64,000 bases of DNA from Pseudomonas sp. H3(2019) (GTDB taxonomy: Bacteria > Pseudomonadota > Gammaproteobacteria > Pseudomonadales > Pseudomonadaceae): positions 37,933 to 101,932 of the forward strand of contig NZ_VMSG01000015.1 in the NCBI RefSeq assembly GCF_007713465.1, written 5' to 3'. The notes under the pieces are model-generated. The model made no database searches and was not told where the DNA came from. It saw only the letters and a list, made by a program, of their open reading frames with translations. Both the position numbers and the translations under genes were made by a program. Positions 8,503 to 16,890 of the stretch are shown here, piece after piece. Every line of letters starts with the position of its first letter. Position 1 is the first letter of the stretch.

Positions 8503-9212
8503 CTACTCCTGTTTCACGCCAAGGCGAGTGATCGCGATGTCGTAGCGGCGCAATGCCTTGCCAGCGTTCCACTCCAGAATTTCCGCCTCACTTACCGGGT
8601 AAATGAGCGGCACCACATCGAGGATTACTTCGATGTCGCGTTCCGAAAGAAGTCCGCCGGTTTGTTTAAAAAATCGTCGATACGCACCTGCAACTGGGTC
8701 CAGTCGGGCACGGTCAGCGAGGCCAGGTCGGGAAGCATCAGGCCGGTACAGTGAGCGGTGATGAACTCGGCGCGTTCTTTGGCCGTCTTCAGTTTTTTCA
8801 TCGCTTTGGTGGCGCGCAGCACCGGCATTTCCAGGGTCAGCGAAGTCATGCTGCGGCCCGCCACATTGAGCGGTTGCAGCAGTTGTACCTGATCGGGATC
8901 GTCATCCGACGCTGAGTCAGCCTCGGTAGCCTGCTGTAGAAAGTACGACGCCGGGCGGGTCGACATTTCGTGCACGTACTGCGCAATGCTTACGTAGTCC
9001 GGGCGTTTGAGCTGATCCAGTTCCTTGACTGACAGGCCGGTGGCCAATTTGGCCAGTTCGAAGAACTGATCGTCCTCATCCTCACCGGCGCGAGCCAGCG
9101 CCTCTTTCTGCGCGGCGTAGTACAGAGGCTTGAGTTGGATCTGCTCGATCTGCGACTGATCGTCACCGGTAATCGGCGACAACAGGACATGTTTAGGCTG
9201 CATCCAGGACAT
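8503..9212 (-). CDS. Predicted -1 frameshift product E+E' of the P2-like tailocin
   Basis: In the zero frame the minus strand reads GAT TTT TTA AAC (8664-8675). Both T TTT TTA and T TTA AAC are canonical -1 slippery heptamers in register. A shift at the second gives 183 zero-frame codons plus 53 in the -1 frame (QTGGLLSERDIEVILDVVPL...), about 236 residues, stopping at TAG 8503-8505 just before the tape-measure ATG. The extension has no start of its own. P2 makes E+E' in the same way and the gene order matches. The shift itself is inferred. Confidence 0.75.
8625..9212 (-). CDS. Tail assembly chaperone E-like (zero-frame product), internally duplicated
   Basis: The product is 195 residues, starting MSWMQPKHVLLSPITGDDQS. 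AAGGA lies upstream of the ATG at 9210-9212; the longer reading has none. It resembles phage tail assembly chaperones (gp41/E class). Two halves look homologous: ATGLSVKELDQLKRPDY...STRPASYF near residues 60-95, and CTGLMLPDLASLTVPDW...NKPADFF near 150-190. Its 3' end carries overlapping slippery heptamers for a -1 shift. It corresponds in position to PA0624 and to P2 gene E. Confidence 0.8.
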   Translation of the reverse strand: MSWMQPKHVLLSPITGDDQSQIEQIQLKPLYYAAQKEALARAGEDEDDQFFELAKLATGLSVKELDQLKRPDYVSIAQYVHEMSTRPASYFLQQATEADSASDDDPDQVQLLQPLNVAGRSMTSLTLEMPVLRATKAMKKLKTAKERAEFITAHCTGLMLPDLASLTVPDWTQLQVRIDDFLNKPADFFRNATSK

Positions 9213-9305
9213 GAAATGAATTCCTTGCTCATACAAAAAAGCCGCCCGCAGCAAGCCGGAAAACCAGCAGGTGAAGACGGCGATACAGGAAGGTGTTGCG
9301 GTCGC

Positions 9306-9812
9306 TTAAGGCAGCAACACGGCGCGGCGGGCATCGCCAAGAATGTCGACGCCATTGAGCACGAATTTCTGGGTGCGCACGTCGATGTCGATCACCGGGA
9401 CGCCATTCTCCAGACGGTTGTAGGTGCGGCAGGACAGCTCCAGCGTTGTGATGGATTTTTCGCCCATCTTCAACTTGGCCTCGCCCAGGGATTTCAGCTT
9501 GCCGCCCACGGTGTGATAGGTGAACCAGGTGTTGCCGTCCTGATCCTGACCGGCTTCGCGGACATTCAACAGGATGTCTTCACCCAGTTTTACACCGAGC
9601 GCCAACATGATTTCCGGGCCAGTACCTTGCAGGTTCAACGTAGCGTTGAGCGCTTTGCCGCTCTTGGCCATTTCCTCGGCGATAAAGCGCCCACCGGTCA
9701 TAGGCTCCATGTCGAAATCGATCTTCGGCGGAGTGAAATCCTCCACGGTCGCCGACAACGGCAGGCCTTGCAGGGTGGCCGCGATGGCCTGTCTTACGCG
9801 GTTGGTAAACAT
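9306..9812 (-). CDS. Major tail tube protein FII-like (P2 / R-pyocin type)
   Basis: The product is 168 residues, starting MFTNRVRQAIAATLQGLPLS, with the PKIDFDMEPMTGGRF segment typical of P2 gpFII tubes (PA0623 equivalent). It forms the rigid inner tube. It follows the sheath gene, overlapping it by one base at 9812. A 93-bp gap with a possible weak hairpin separates it from the E-like gene. Confidence 0.93.
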   Translation of the reverse strand: MFTNRVRQAIAATLQGLPLSATVEDFTPPKIDFDMEPMTGGRFIAEEMAKSGKALNATLNLQGTGPEIMLALGVKLGEDILLNVREAGQDQDGNTWFTYHTVGGKLKSLGEAKLKMGEKSITTLELSCRTYNRLENGVPVIDIDVRTQKFVLNGVDILGDARRAVLLP

Positions 9813-10978
9813 TAGAGAACATCCTCCAGGAACTGCTCGATGATTTCATCGCGGGCGTTGAGTTGGTAAACCATGTGTTCGTTCGGCGCGTAGCGGCCGT
9901 AGTCGATGACGATGAACCAAGTGCCGTTTTTGTACTTCTCGACGCTGTTCAACTCCGGGTGCAGGTACACGCTGCCGCCGGGGATGGTTTCGTCGGCGAC
10001 CAGGGTTTGCAGCCAGTCGTTGATGCGCTTGACCTCCTGATCCATGAACGACTTGGTCAGGTTCTTGGCCATGGCCTTCTGGCCGGCCTTGACCAGCTTG
10101 CGGCTGATCGCATCTTCCAGGCCGACGTAGCTGATGAACTTGCCGGTGATCGAGCGGTTACCCAGCAGCGAGAAGCCGCCGAGGACGGTCCGTGCGTAGT
10201 AGCTGATGCCGTAGCGGTTGAGCAGATCGCCCTCGGTGGAGGTGTCGAGGATGTTGTATTCCACGGTCCGCGAAACGTCCTCGGCGTAGGTCACCTGGTT
10301 GCCCGGGCTTTCCCATTGCTTGACCTTGGCGAGTGCCGCGATGGCCAGGCTCGACGGCGCCAGGAACACGTTTTTCTTCGCAGCCTTGGAGTACACCGCA
10401 GGCATGTTGTGTACGACGAGGCAACGGTCGAAACCGAGGTCCGCACCGCCCAGTTCGCCGCTGTAAGTCACCTGATCGGCGACCGAAGTATCCTTGCCAT
10501 CGAGCACCACACGGGCCTTGATGCGCTTGCCGAACGAGGCGAACTCGCTGGCCACCGCTTTGGTGCCGGTAAAGCCCGGAGCACCGATGATGGTCAGGTC
10601 TTCAGGCACACCGCTCAGCGCGGCAAGGCCCAACTTGCGACCGGTCAGCGCTTCGTTGCCACCGATCACATTGTTCAGGGTGTCGGCCGGGGTCGCGCCC
10701 TCTTCGACGATGACCACATACACCGGCACCTTGACCACTTTCAGGATCTGGTAAACCGCCTGATACAGCGTGCCCGCCTCGGCGCCGGTCGGATCGAGCT
10801 GCGCGTGGGTGGTGAAGCTGTTGATGCGGAACGGGGTATTTTTCGGGATCAGCGGATTGGCGTTCGGCGCCGTGCCGACCAGACCGATGACGTTGTCACC
10901 CAGGCCACCCATGGCCTCGGGGGATTCGGTGGCATTGACGGTGATGCCGTTGTGCTCGAAGTTCAAAACCTCAGCCAT
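9812..10978 (-). CDS. Contractile tail sheath protein FI-like (P2 / R-pyocin type)
   Basis: The product is 388 residues, starting MAEVLNFEHNGITVNATESP. It is the P2 gpFI / R-pyocin sheath family (PA0622 equivalent), close to the usual 386-396 residues. The C-terminal half carries NILDTSTEGDLLNRYGISYY and the conserved IDYGRYAPNEHMVYQL, by which subunits interlock. It belongs to a different family from the second sheath at 2253-3749. Two hairpin terminators precede it (11206-11289). Confidence 0.95.
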   Translation of the reverse strand: MAEVLNFEHNGITVNATESPEAMGGLGDNVIGLVGTAPNANPLIPKNTPFRINSFTTHAQLDPTGAEAGTLYQAVYQILKVVKVPVYVVIVEEGATPADTLNNVIGGNEALTGRKLGLAALSGVPEDLTIIGAPGFTGTKAVASEFASFGKRIKARVVLDGKDTSVADQVTYSGELGGADLGFDRCLVVHNMPAVYSKAAKKNVFLAPSSLAIAALAKVKQWESPGNQVTYAEDVSRTVEYNILDTSTEGDLLNRYGISYYARTVLGGFSLLGNRSITGKFISYVGLEDAISRKLVKAGQKAMAKNLTKSFMDQEVKRINDWLQTLVADETIPGGSVYLHPELNSVEKYKNGTWFIVIDYGRYAPNEHMVYQLNARDEIIEQFLEDVL

Positions 10979-10980
10979 GG

Positions 10981-11187
10981 TTATTCAGCCTTCTTGATGG
11001 TGGCCGTTTGGGCCGGGTTGTTTGGGGTGGCATCGGCCTCGAGGACGCTGGTCAGCTCCAGACGGCCAGCGCTGCGCAACGCGTTGGCCTCCACATCGAG
11101 TAGCTCAAGCTGTTGGCCGACACTCGACCAATGGCCACCACCGGTGGGGAATGGGAGGAGCACGGTGTACGTTTGGCGTTCTGCCAT
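10981..11187 (-). CDS. Small conserved tailocin protein upstream of the sheath
   Basis: This is a 68-residue protein starting MAERQTYTVLLPFPTGGGHW and ending ATIKKAE. The ATG at 11185-11187 has GGAG seven bases upstream; longer readings run into the hairpin at 11206-11229. I do not recognise a named family. Small proteins of this size occur just before FI sheath genes in tailocin clusters. It lies two bases upstream of the sheath start and would be co-translated at high level with it. Confidence 0.7.
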   Translation of the reverse strand: MAERQTYTVLLPFPTGGGHWSSVGQQLELLDVEANALRSAGRLELTSVLEADATPNNPAQTATIKKAE

Positions 11188-11205
11188 TTCAGGATCTCCA
11201 AAAGC

Positions 11206-11229
11206 GAAAAGCCCCGCATGAGCGGGGCT
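11206..11229 (-). terminator. Rho-independent-type hairpin before the small protein and sheath
   Basis: On the minus strand AGCCCCGC, a four-base loop and GCGGGGCT are followed by TTTCG. It is the second of two hairpins between the fibre chaperone and the sheath unit. Confidence 0.7.
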
Positions 11230-11260
11230 GTTAGGAATGTGCCGCGTCATAGGCAGCGGA

Positions 11261-11289
11261 AAAGAAAACGCCCCGTCAGTGCGGGGCGT
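11261..11289 (-). terminator. Rho-independent terminator after the tail-fibre chaperone
   Basis: On the minus strand ACGCCCCG and CGGGGCGT arms flank a six-base loop, followed by TTTCTTTTCC. It lies directly after the stop of the tail-fibre assembly gene. Confidence 0.75.
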
Positions 11290-11730
11290 TTATTGGGTCT
11301 GGGCAGTCGTCCAAGGCGGGGCCGCAGGACGGTGATCAACAAGCGGAAACTCGTCACCTTCTGGCCAGTTTCGAAGCGACCTACGGAACGCTTGCAGCTC
11401 GGTGTATTGCTCGGCGGAAAGAGTTGTTGCTCCACCCCCATCCTCCTGCTCATCTCGATGCCGTGCCACCAAACTATCGGTTTGCGATAGTTGGCCATCG
11501 CGCCATGCTCGCTCAGCCGCGGCCAGTGCTTCATTCGATAACCCTGGGCTATCAACAACGAGCGGCAAGCCGTCCTCGCCGGGCACTATGACCTTACCGG
11601 CCTGAAGCGGCTCCGCAAAAAGACTCAGATACACGTGATCCGAAATCGGCAATGCATCTGCAGGAATTTCGCCGTGGAACCCCTTCAGGTAGACTCCGCC
11701 CGCCGAGGCTGAATACAGGTACTTGCCCAT
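11290..11730 (-). CDS. Tail fibre assembly chaperone
   Basis: The product is 146 residues, starting MGKYLYSASAGGVYLKGFHG, with the helical AALAAAERAWRDGQLSQTDS segment and a C-terminal LRNWPEGDEFP common in caudoviral tail-fibre assembly proteins. It lies directly behind the fibre gene (PA0621 position) and would help the fibre trimerise. Such chaperones usually act only on their own fibre. It is unlike the orphan chaperone at 18162. Confidence 0.85.
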   Translation of the reverse strand: MGKYLYSASAGGVYLKGFHGEIPADALPISDHVYLSLFAEPLQAGKVIVPGEDGLPLVVDSPGLSNEALAAAERAWRDGQLSQTDSLVARHRDEQEDGGGATTLSAEQYTELQAFRRSLRNWPEGDEFPLVDHRPAAPPWTTAQTQ

Positions 11731-11732
11731 GG

Positions 11733-13631
11733 TTAATATCCTATTGCGATGTATGAAAGTATCGGCGTATTGCCTACCACACCGCTCGAGTAGATCCAGC
11801 TGCCACCCACTTTGGTTCTTAACTCAAGAGAAGTGTTCACAAATGCGTTACCTGCGATCCCGGTCACAATGCTAGTGGACGTAGCAAGCACCGCAGTCGG
11901 GAATGCAATAGGCCAAGTGACCGGTGTCTGAAGAAACCCATTGGCGGTGTTGTAAGTAACCCCGTTGACGTTGCCCCACTGGATAATCAAGCCGCCAAGC
12001 CATGTCGGCAATGCCACGTAACCATTAGTAGCCAGGTTGATTGCAAACCCTCGTCGAAGCTTTTTAGGGGTCACTATCGTGGCATCATCTGTGCCTTCGT
12101 TAACCTGAGTCTGAGTCGCGACTTTTGCCGTACCTTGATTGGTTTCAGTTGCAAGAGCTGCCAAAGCAACAAGGGCAGCTATATCAATATTTCCCTGATT
12201 GATTGGTGCGTTCCAGGCCTTGATGCACCACATCACCGAGAGGTTACGCGTGCGTACGGCCCTGCCGGTGTCAACGTAGGACGCAGTATTCGTCGTGACG
12301 CTCGGCTGACAGACCGTCAGATCTCGAGTGATCCGCCCGGCCAGATCCTCGTCCTGAACTGAAGACGCCAACCGATTAGGCATAGATAGTTGGCCCAATG
12401 TGTCATAGAGGTAGGAAGCGCCCTGATAGGTGCCGATACCACGTCCTGCATCAATACCGCGCCCATGATCCCAGCCACGCAGGTACTCGCCGCGCGACTC
12501 CGGCAGGCGGAAGTTACCGGCGCCCTCATCGCCTTTGTTGGATGAGGTGCCCAGGAACGTCGCCAGATCGGGATAGACCGCAATGCTCTTTACGCTGCCA
12601 TCGATCTCCAGAAACCCGGGCGGAACCTTGTTCACCGGAAACGCCACCATAGTGCCGACCGGTAGCGCCGAGGCCTGGGCAATCATCGACTCGATTTCGG
12701 CCTTGGTGTAGCTGTCCTTGATGCCCATCCCGGCGAGCGTGTCCGGGTTTGTGCCGCCAACAACGCGGCCGTACTTGTCGACCGTCAAGCTCTTGTAAGA
12801 GCCAGCCTGAATGCCCGTTCTACCGGCAAGCATTTCAAAGCTCAGCGCCGTAGTGTCCAGCGTTATTGGGCCGCTCGTGACTAGGCGCCACAGAGAGCCA
12901 CCGTTCGCAGAGCCCTCCTCGACCATCACCGTCAGGCCCGGCGTTACCTTCGCGCTACTGTTCGCATCAACGGCACGCACCCAGGCGCCATTGCCCGCCA
13001 CATAAATGCCGTTGTCCTTCGCCGCCGCTTGACCCGCGACTAGCACCCGCTGGCCGGATACCATGGCGACGCCATCGACCTGCTGAGCACCGCTCAACAC
13101 GATGTTTTCCGTGGCGACCACGCGAACCGATTGCTTGCCATCGAGCTTGGCCAGCTCGTCAGCGAGATAGCCCATCACCCAGGCCCGCGTCGCCCTGACG
13201 ACCGTATCGTCAATCAGCAACGTCACCAACGAGGCATTACTGGTCTCGAAAATCGAACGAATATAAAACTCTTTCCCCGATCCCGACGTCGCCAGTACCG
13301 GCTTGAACGACTCCGGGTATTTGACGATCGCGTACAGAATGCCGGTATCGGTCCAGAGCCCGGCTTCACGCACATACCAGCCGCCGACTTCGGGCGGGAT
13401 GGTGACTTCGGCCAGTAACCAGCTGGGGTTTTTCTCGTCCTGGAACAGTGCGTTGAGCGGCCCGCGCCACACTTCACGTTTGAGTGCAGTAGCGGTCGCC
13501 GCCGGGTTGTAAACCTCGCCACCGCCGTCACCGACCGAAATCTGCGACAGCTTGATCGGTACGCCCGCCGCCTTACAGGCAGTTTCGTAGGCGATCCCCG
13601 CATTCGTGAGCAGGGTGTAATAGTCGGCCAT
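11733..13631 (-). CDS. Tailocin tail fibre (receptor-binding protein)
   Basis: The product is 632 residues, starting MADYYTLLTNAGIAYETACK. The N-terminal 150 residues are the DUF3751 phage tail-collar fibre domain that docks to the baseplate. A collar region (ALPVGTMVAFPVNKVPPGFL) follows near residues 325-345. The C-terminus (LPTWLGGLIIQWGNVNGVTY) resembles gp53-like tail-fibre tips. The fibre decides which strains are killed, by binding lipopolysaccharide. It follows gpI and precedes its chaperone. The last 500 bases look richer in A and T than the N-terminal part, as expected for exchanged tip domains. Confidence 0.93.
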   Translation of the reverse strand: MADYYTLLTNAGIAYETACKAAGVPIKLSQISVGDGGGEVYNPAATATALKREVWRGPLNALFQDEKNPSWLLAEVTIPPEVGGWYVREAGLWTDTGILYAIVKYPESFKPVLATSGSGKEFYIRSIFETSNASLVTLLIDDTVVRATRAWVMGYLADELAKLDGKQSVRVVATENIVLSGAQQVDGVAMVSGQRVLVAGQAAAKDNGIYVAGNGAWVRAVDANSSAKVTPGLTVMVEEGSANGGSLWRLVTSGPITLDTTALSFEMLAGRTGIQAGSYKSLTVDKYGRVVGGTNPDTLAGMGIKDSYTKAEIESMIAQASALPVGTMVAFPVNKVPPGFLEIDGSVKSIAVYPDLATFLGTSSNKGDEGAGNFRLPESRGEYLRGWDHGRGIDAGRGIGTYQGASYLYDTLGQLSMPNRLASSVQDEDLAGRITRDLTVCQPSVTTNTASYVDTGRAVRTRNLSVMWCIKAWNAPINQGNIDIAALVALAALATETNQGTAKVATQTQVNEGTDDATIVTPKKLRRGFAINLATNGYVALPTWLGGLIIQWGNVNGVTYNTANGFLQTPVTWPIAFPTAVLATSTSIVTGIAGNAFVNTSLELRTKVGGSWIYSSGVVGNTPILSYIAIGY

Positions 13632-14267
13632 TTAGGACCCCTGAGGATAAATAGTGGATGTTTCGACGGCGTAGAGCCCGGCGGCCATAAAGGCCTGACC
13701 CGATGCTTCAAGCCCTTCGATCACAATCGGATACACCGTGGTCAGCTCACCGCACACGGTGGCTGCGCCGATGACGTGGTTGCCAAACGCGCTCAAGCCC
13801 ACGGACACCGACAAGGTGTCGCGCTCACTCTTTGCGTCCGCCAGACGTCGATCGAGACGCGCGTCGATTTCTTCGCTGTAGGGCTGCTGGGTAAAGGCCC
13901 TCACGGAAAAGCTATAGGGCTGGCCTGGCGGGGTCTGCTCGTACCATGCGCGAATCTCGGGCACTAATTGCAAACCCTTGGCGGCGTTCTCCAGGGCCTT
14001 TCGCGTACCGGCTTGCCGAGCGGTTGACCACGCGAGTTCTACTGTTAAACGCTTTTCTGCCTCGGGAGCCTCGGAGCTCCATTCAGCAACCCCTCGATCG
14101 GCCGCGAGATACGGCAAGAACGCCAACGGCGTGTTGACCGGGTCCATGAGCTCGGGGAACGGCAGAGCGATGCGATCGAGCAATTGACCGAAACCGAGAT
14201 CAAGCGCTTTTTCCAGCGGCGAGCTGTTCGCCGGCAACAGGCTCGGACGAGAAGCTTGATCACTCAT
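13632..14267 (-). CDS. Baseplate protein gpI-like (P2 / R-pyocin type)
   Basis: The product is 211 residues, starting MSDQASRPSLLPANSSPLEK, with LPYLAADRGVAEWSSEAPEA, the signature of the P2 gpI family (PA0619 equivalent). It is a wedge component that carries the fibre. Its ATG overlaps the gpJ stop, and its stop abuts the fibre start. Confidence 0.93.
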   Translation of the reverse strand: MSDQASRPSLLPANSSPLEKALDLGFGQLLDRIALPFPELMDPVNTPLAFLPYLAADRGVAEWSSEAPEAEKRLTVELAWSTARQAGTRKALENAAKGLQLVPEIRAWYEQTPPGQPYSFSVRAFTQQPYSEEIDARLDRRLADAKSERDTLSVSVGLSAFGNHVIGAATVCGELTTVYPIVIEGLEASGQAFMAAGLYAVETSTIYPQGS

Positions 14268-15259
14268 AGCGTCAGCACCTCAACCTCGACGCCCGTGCAG
14301 TACGGTGCCTGGAAGGCCGTGGTCACGATGGGCTCCACTGGCTCGAGGATCTCCAGCTGTACCGCACCGGCGGTATGTATCGTGTAATCGATCCAGCTCG
14401 GATCGACCCGCCCCTCCAGCCGGTGGCACGCATCGGCATACGCCTGCAACTGCTGCTCAGCGGCTACCTTGGTCAAACCCGAGTCCGGCCCGGCGTTAAT
14501 CTTCGCGACCACCCGGATCTTGTAGCGTTTGATTTCGGCGGCCTGCACCGTGACGAGATCCGTTTCGGGCCTCACGTCAGGGCGGGCAAAGTGCCGGCGA
14601 ACCCCGTCCAGCAGGTCCGCAGACGGCGTGCCGTCAGCTTCTCGCGACAACACGGTGACCCTCACCTCGCCAGGCGCTGTTCGGCGCCCGTTGCCATCCT
14701 TGACCTGCGCCGCGTAGCCATCCGGATCAAAGCTGTAGGTCACCGTCACCACACCCGGGGCCGTGGTTTCGACCTTCACTGCGGGCCGTTCGCCCAAGGT
14801 GAACACCTCGCGGCGATACTGCATCCGCGAACCCGCTGCTGGCGCATGCGGCGCCAGGTAGTAACGCAGCCGGGCGTCGTCGTCGCTTTCGTAGGTCGGT
14901 TGGATCGGCGGGAATGCCGCCAGGTCTCCCGGGTCCAGCAACTGACGTTCAAGGCCCATGTCCGCGAGGCGGGCATCGAGGTTGCTGCCGGTCGCCCACC
15001 ACGCGAGCATCTGCTTGATGCGAGCGTTGTATTTGCGTTCGTGGGTTTGCAGCCGCACACAAAAGGCCTCAAGGGCCAGGGTCAGCAGCTCGCTTTCGTT
15101 GTCGAGGCTGACTTGCAGCCTGGCGGCAGTTTCCGGTGAACGGGCGGCCACGTAGTCGACGACAAACGCCTTGAACTCTGCGAGCAGCGCCTCGAACGCT
15201 TCGACCGTGACAATCGCCGGCTCAGCCAACTGGTTTTGACCGGGTATCAGCATGCTCAT
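14264..15259 (-). CDS. Baseplate protein gpJ-like (P2 / R-pyocin type)
   Basis: The product is 331 residues, starting MSMLIPGQNQLAEPAIVTVE. It belongs to the baseplate J family (PF04865; PA0618 equivalent), a wedge protein of contractile tails. The LADMGLERQLLDPGD segment near residue 100 and the ESDDDARLRYYLAPHAPAAG segment near residue 125 are typical. It overlaps gpW and gpI at both ends. Confidence 0.94.
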   Translation of the reverse strand: MSMLIPGQNQLAEPAIVTVEAFEALLAEFKAFVVDYVAARSPETAARLQVSLDNESELLTLALEAFCVRLQTHERKYNARIKQMLAWWATGSNLDARLADMGLERQLLDPGDLAAFPPIQPTYESDDDARLRYYLAPHAPAAGSRMQYRREVFTLGERPAVKVETTAPGVVTVTYSFDPDGYAAQVKDGNGRRTAPGEVRVTVLSREADGTPSADLLDGVRRHFARPDVRPETDLVTVQAAEIKRYKIRVVAKINAGPDSGLTKVAAEQQLQAYADACHRLEGRVDPSWIDYTIHTAGAVQLEILEPVEPIVTTAFQAPYCTGVEVEVLTL

Positions 15260-15588
15260 GTCACGACCTCGAATGTCTGTTTGCGGTTTTTCCAGGTGCC
15301 GGCGAAACGCAACAGCAGCCCCGCACCTTGACGACTGGCGACAATGACCTCTGGGGAAAAATCATCGATACCGTTCTCCTTGTTGTAAAACGCCTGTGCC
15401 GCATGGCTCTGCGCAAGGATCAACACGTCGTCGCCGACGTTCTGCCCCAGCAAGTCAGGGACCAGCGATCCATACAGTGGGCGCTTTTGCCGAGTGCCCA
15501 GCGGGGTGGTCAGTGCGCGGGTTGCGCGCTGCACAAACTGAAGCCAGTCGTCGACCGCTGCCCCGGTGTTTCTATCGACTCCAATCAT
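15256..15588 (-). CDS. Baseplate wedge protein gpW-like (gp25 family)
   Basis: The product is 110 residues, starting MIGVDRNTGAAVDDWLQFVQ. It is of the P2 gpW / T4 gp25 family (PA0617 equivalent), recognisable by TPLGTRQKRPLYGSLVPDLL, which contains the EPR-like core region in a variant form. It links sheath and baseplate, and overlaps gpJ by four bases. Confidence 0.93.
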   Translation of the reverse strand: MIGVDRNTGAAVDDWLQFVQRATRALTTPLGTRQKRPLYGSLVPDLLGQNVGDDVLILAQSHAAQAFYNKENGIDDFSPEVIVASRQGAGLLLRFAGTWKNRKQTFEVVT

Positions 15589-15597
15589 GGGAATCCC

Positions 15598-16209
15598 TTA
15601 TGCAGTACTGATGACTCGCCCCTGGTGATCCACCAAAGGGCCGAGGAAGTGAACGCCAGAGGCGTCGAGCAATACGCCAACCGCGCCCAGTTTCAGCTCG
15701 ATGGCCTCAGGGGTCAGCGCCAGCCGGGCCGGGCCGACGGTCAACTCGACCGACTCACGCGAGCCCTTGAATGTCGTCTGTCCATTGGTCCAGCTCAGGA
15801 CATGGCTTGCATCGTCGTAGCTGCTTTCGGTGCCGTCCTTGTGTCGACGACGTGTCAGCGTGGCCACGGTCGAAACCGGTGGGAACCGGTTGCTGTTCAG
15901 GCCGAACAAGGCGACCGATTGCCCAGCGCCATCGCCGCCGCCATAGTTCAGCAGCAAGCACTGCTCACCCTCGGAAGGAATGCGCGATTCACTCTGTTCG
16001 CCAGCACTCGGGTTGAAGAACCTGATCGCTGGCGTCAGCAAATCCCCATGGCTGACCTTGCAGGTGTTGCTGGCGGCATCGACCTCTACACACACGCCGA
16101 TGCGACAGAAGCTGTCGGCACGCCGGTGCAGGTCTTCGAACTCGGTCTCCATTTCGGCCAAACGCTCAATGATCGGGCCGAGCTGCATACGTAGAAGAGC
16201 GTCAAACAT
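15598..16209 (-). CDS. Baseplate spike protein gpV-like
   Basis: The product is 203 residues, starting MFDALLRMQLGPIIERLAEM. It has an N-terminal helix, an OB-fold segment (CRIGVCVEVDAASNTCKVSH, residues 36-55) and a C-terminal beta-repeat part ending HFLGPLVDHQGRVISTA. This is the P2 gpV / R-pyocin spike (PA0616 equivalent) that pierces the outer membrane. It is the first of the V-W-J-I set. Confidence 0.93.
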   Translation of the reverse strand: MFDALLRMQLGPIIERLAEMETEFEDLHRRADSFCRIGVCVEVDAASNTCKVSHGDLLTPAIRFFNPSAGEQSESRIPSEGEQCLLLNYGGGDGAGQSVALFGLNSNRFPPVSTVATLTRRRHKDGTESSYDDASHVLSWTNGQTTFKGSRESVELTVGPARLALTPEAIELKLGAVGVLLDASGVHFLGPLVDHQGRVISTA

Positions 16210-16229
16210 GGGCTACCCCTGAGTGCTTG

Positions 16230-16754
16230 TTACGCAAGCGCTGTGTATTGATCCGGATCGTCGATGTTCGAGACTTGCGAGGTGAACGCGAACTTCGGTG
16301 TGCCCGTTGGCTCATCGAGCAACGGCGGGCCGAAATACAGCGTCTGGGAAAACGAAACCGTCCATGCGTCGTACACCTGCTCACCGCTGGTGAACGTCGA
16401 CGGCACAGCCTCGATGCTCATCGGCAGGTCGCATTGCCCTCCCGATACGTCCCAACGGTTATCCGTGACGATATCCTTCAGTGCGCTGGCGAGATTGCAG
16501 GCCTCAAACCCTGAATGCCCACTCTTCCCGGCGACCACACCTTGCAGCGAGATCGTCAGGACATGAGCGATACGCCCATCGTTGGCGCGGGTGCCTGCGG
16601 CATCGCGCTGAATCGCGATCAGGACCCAGGCATCATCGACAACACCATCGAAGTCCTGATATCCCCCGACCTTCAGGCCTGGATAAATCGGCCGAAGTGC
16701 CTCACCGATAGCGATAATCAGCTCCGAGGGTTTATTGATAACGCTTGGAGACAT
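16230..16754 (-). CDS. Tail terminator/completion-like protein (R-pyocin PA0615 position)
   Basis: The product is 174 residues, starting MSPSVINKPSELIIAIGEAL, and contains YDAWTVSFSQTLYFGPPLLD near residues 128-147. Its size and place, directly before gpV, match the PA0615-type gene of R-pyocin clusters. The overall layout (N-terminal helix, beta segments) is like that of gp37/tail-terminator proteins, so it may cap the tube. The call is by synteny and general similarity. Confidence 0.6.
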   Translation of the reverse strand: MSPSVINKPSELIIAIGEALRPIYPGLKVGGYQDFDGVVDDAWVLIAIQRDAAGTRANDGRIAHVLTISLQGVVAGKSGHSGFEACNLASALKDIVTDNRWDVSGGQCDLPMSIEAVPSTFTSGEQVYDAWTVSFSQTLYFGPPLLDEPTGTPKFAFTSQVSNIDDPDQYTALA

Positions 16755-16890
16755 AAGCGGCTTCCTGTTCGAGTATTACTGCGTCAAATCACCACCGGAC
16801 GGCGGTCTCCCCCGCCGTCTGATGCACCTGAAAAGCCCAGAATATTAACGAGAACGTTGTCTCTATATTTCATGGGCCGAGGCGAACTAA

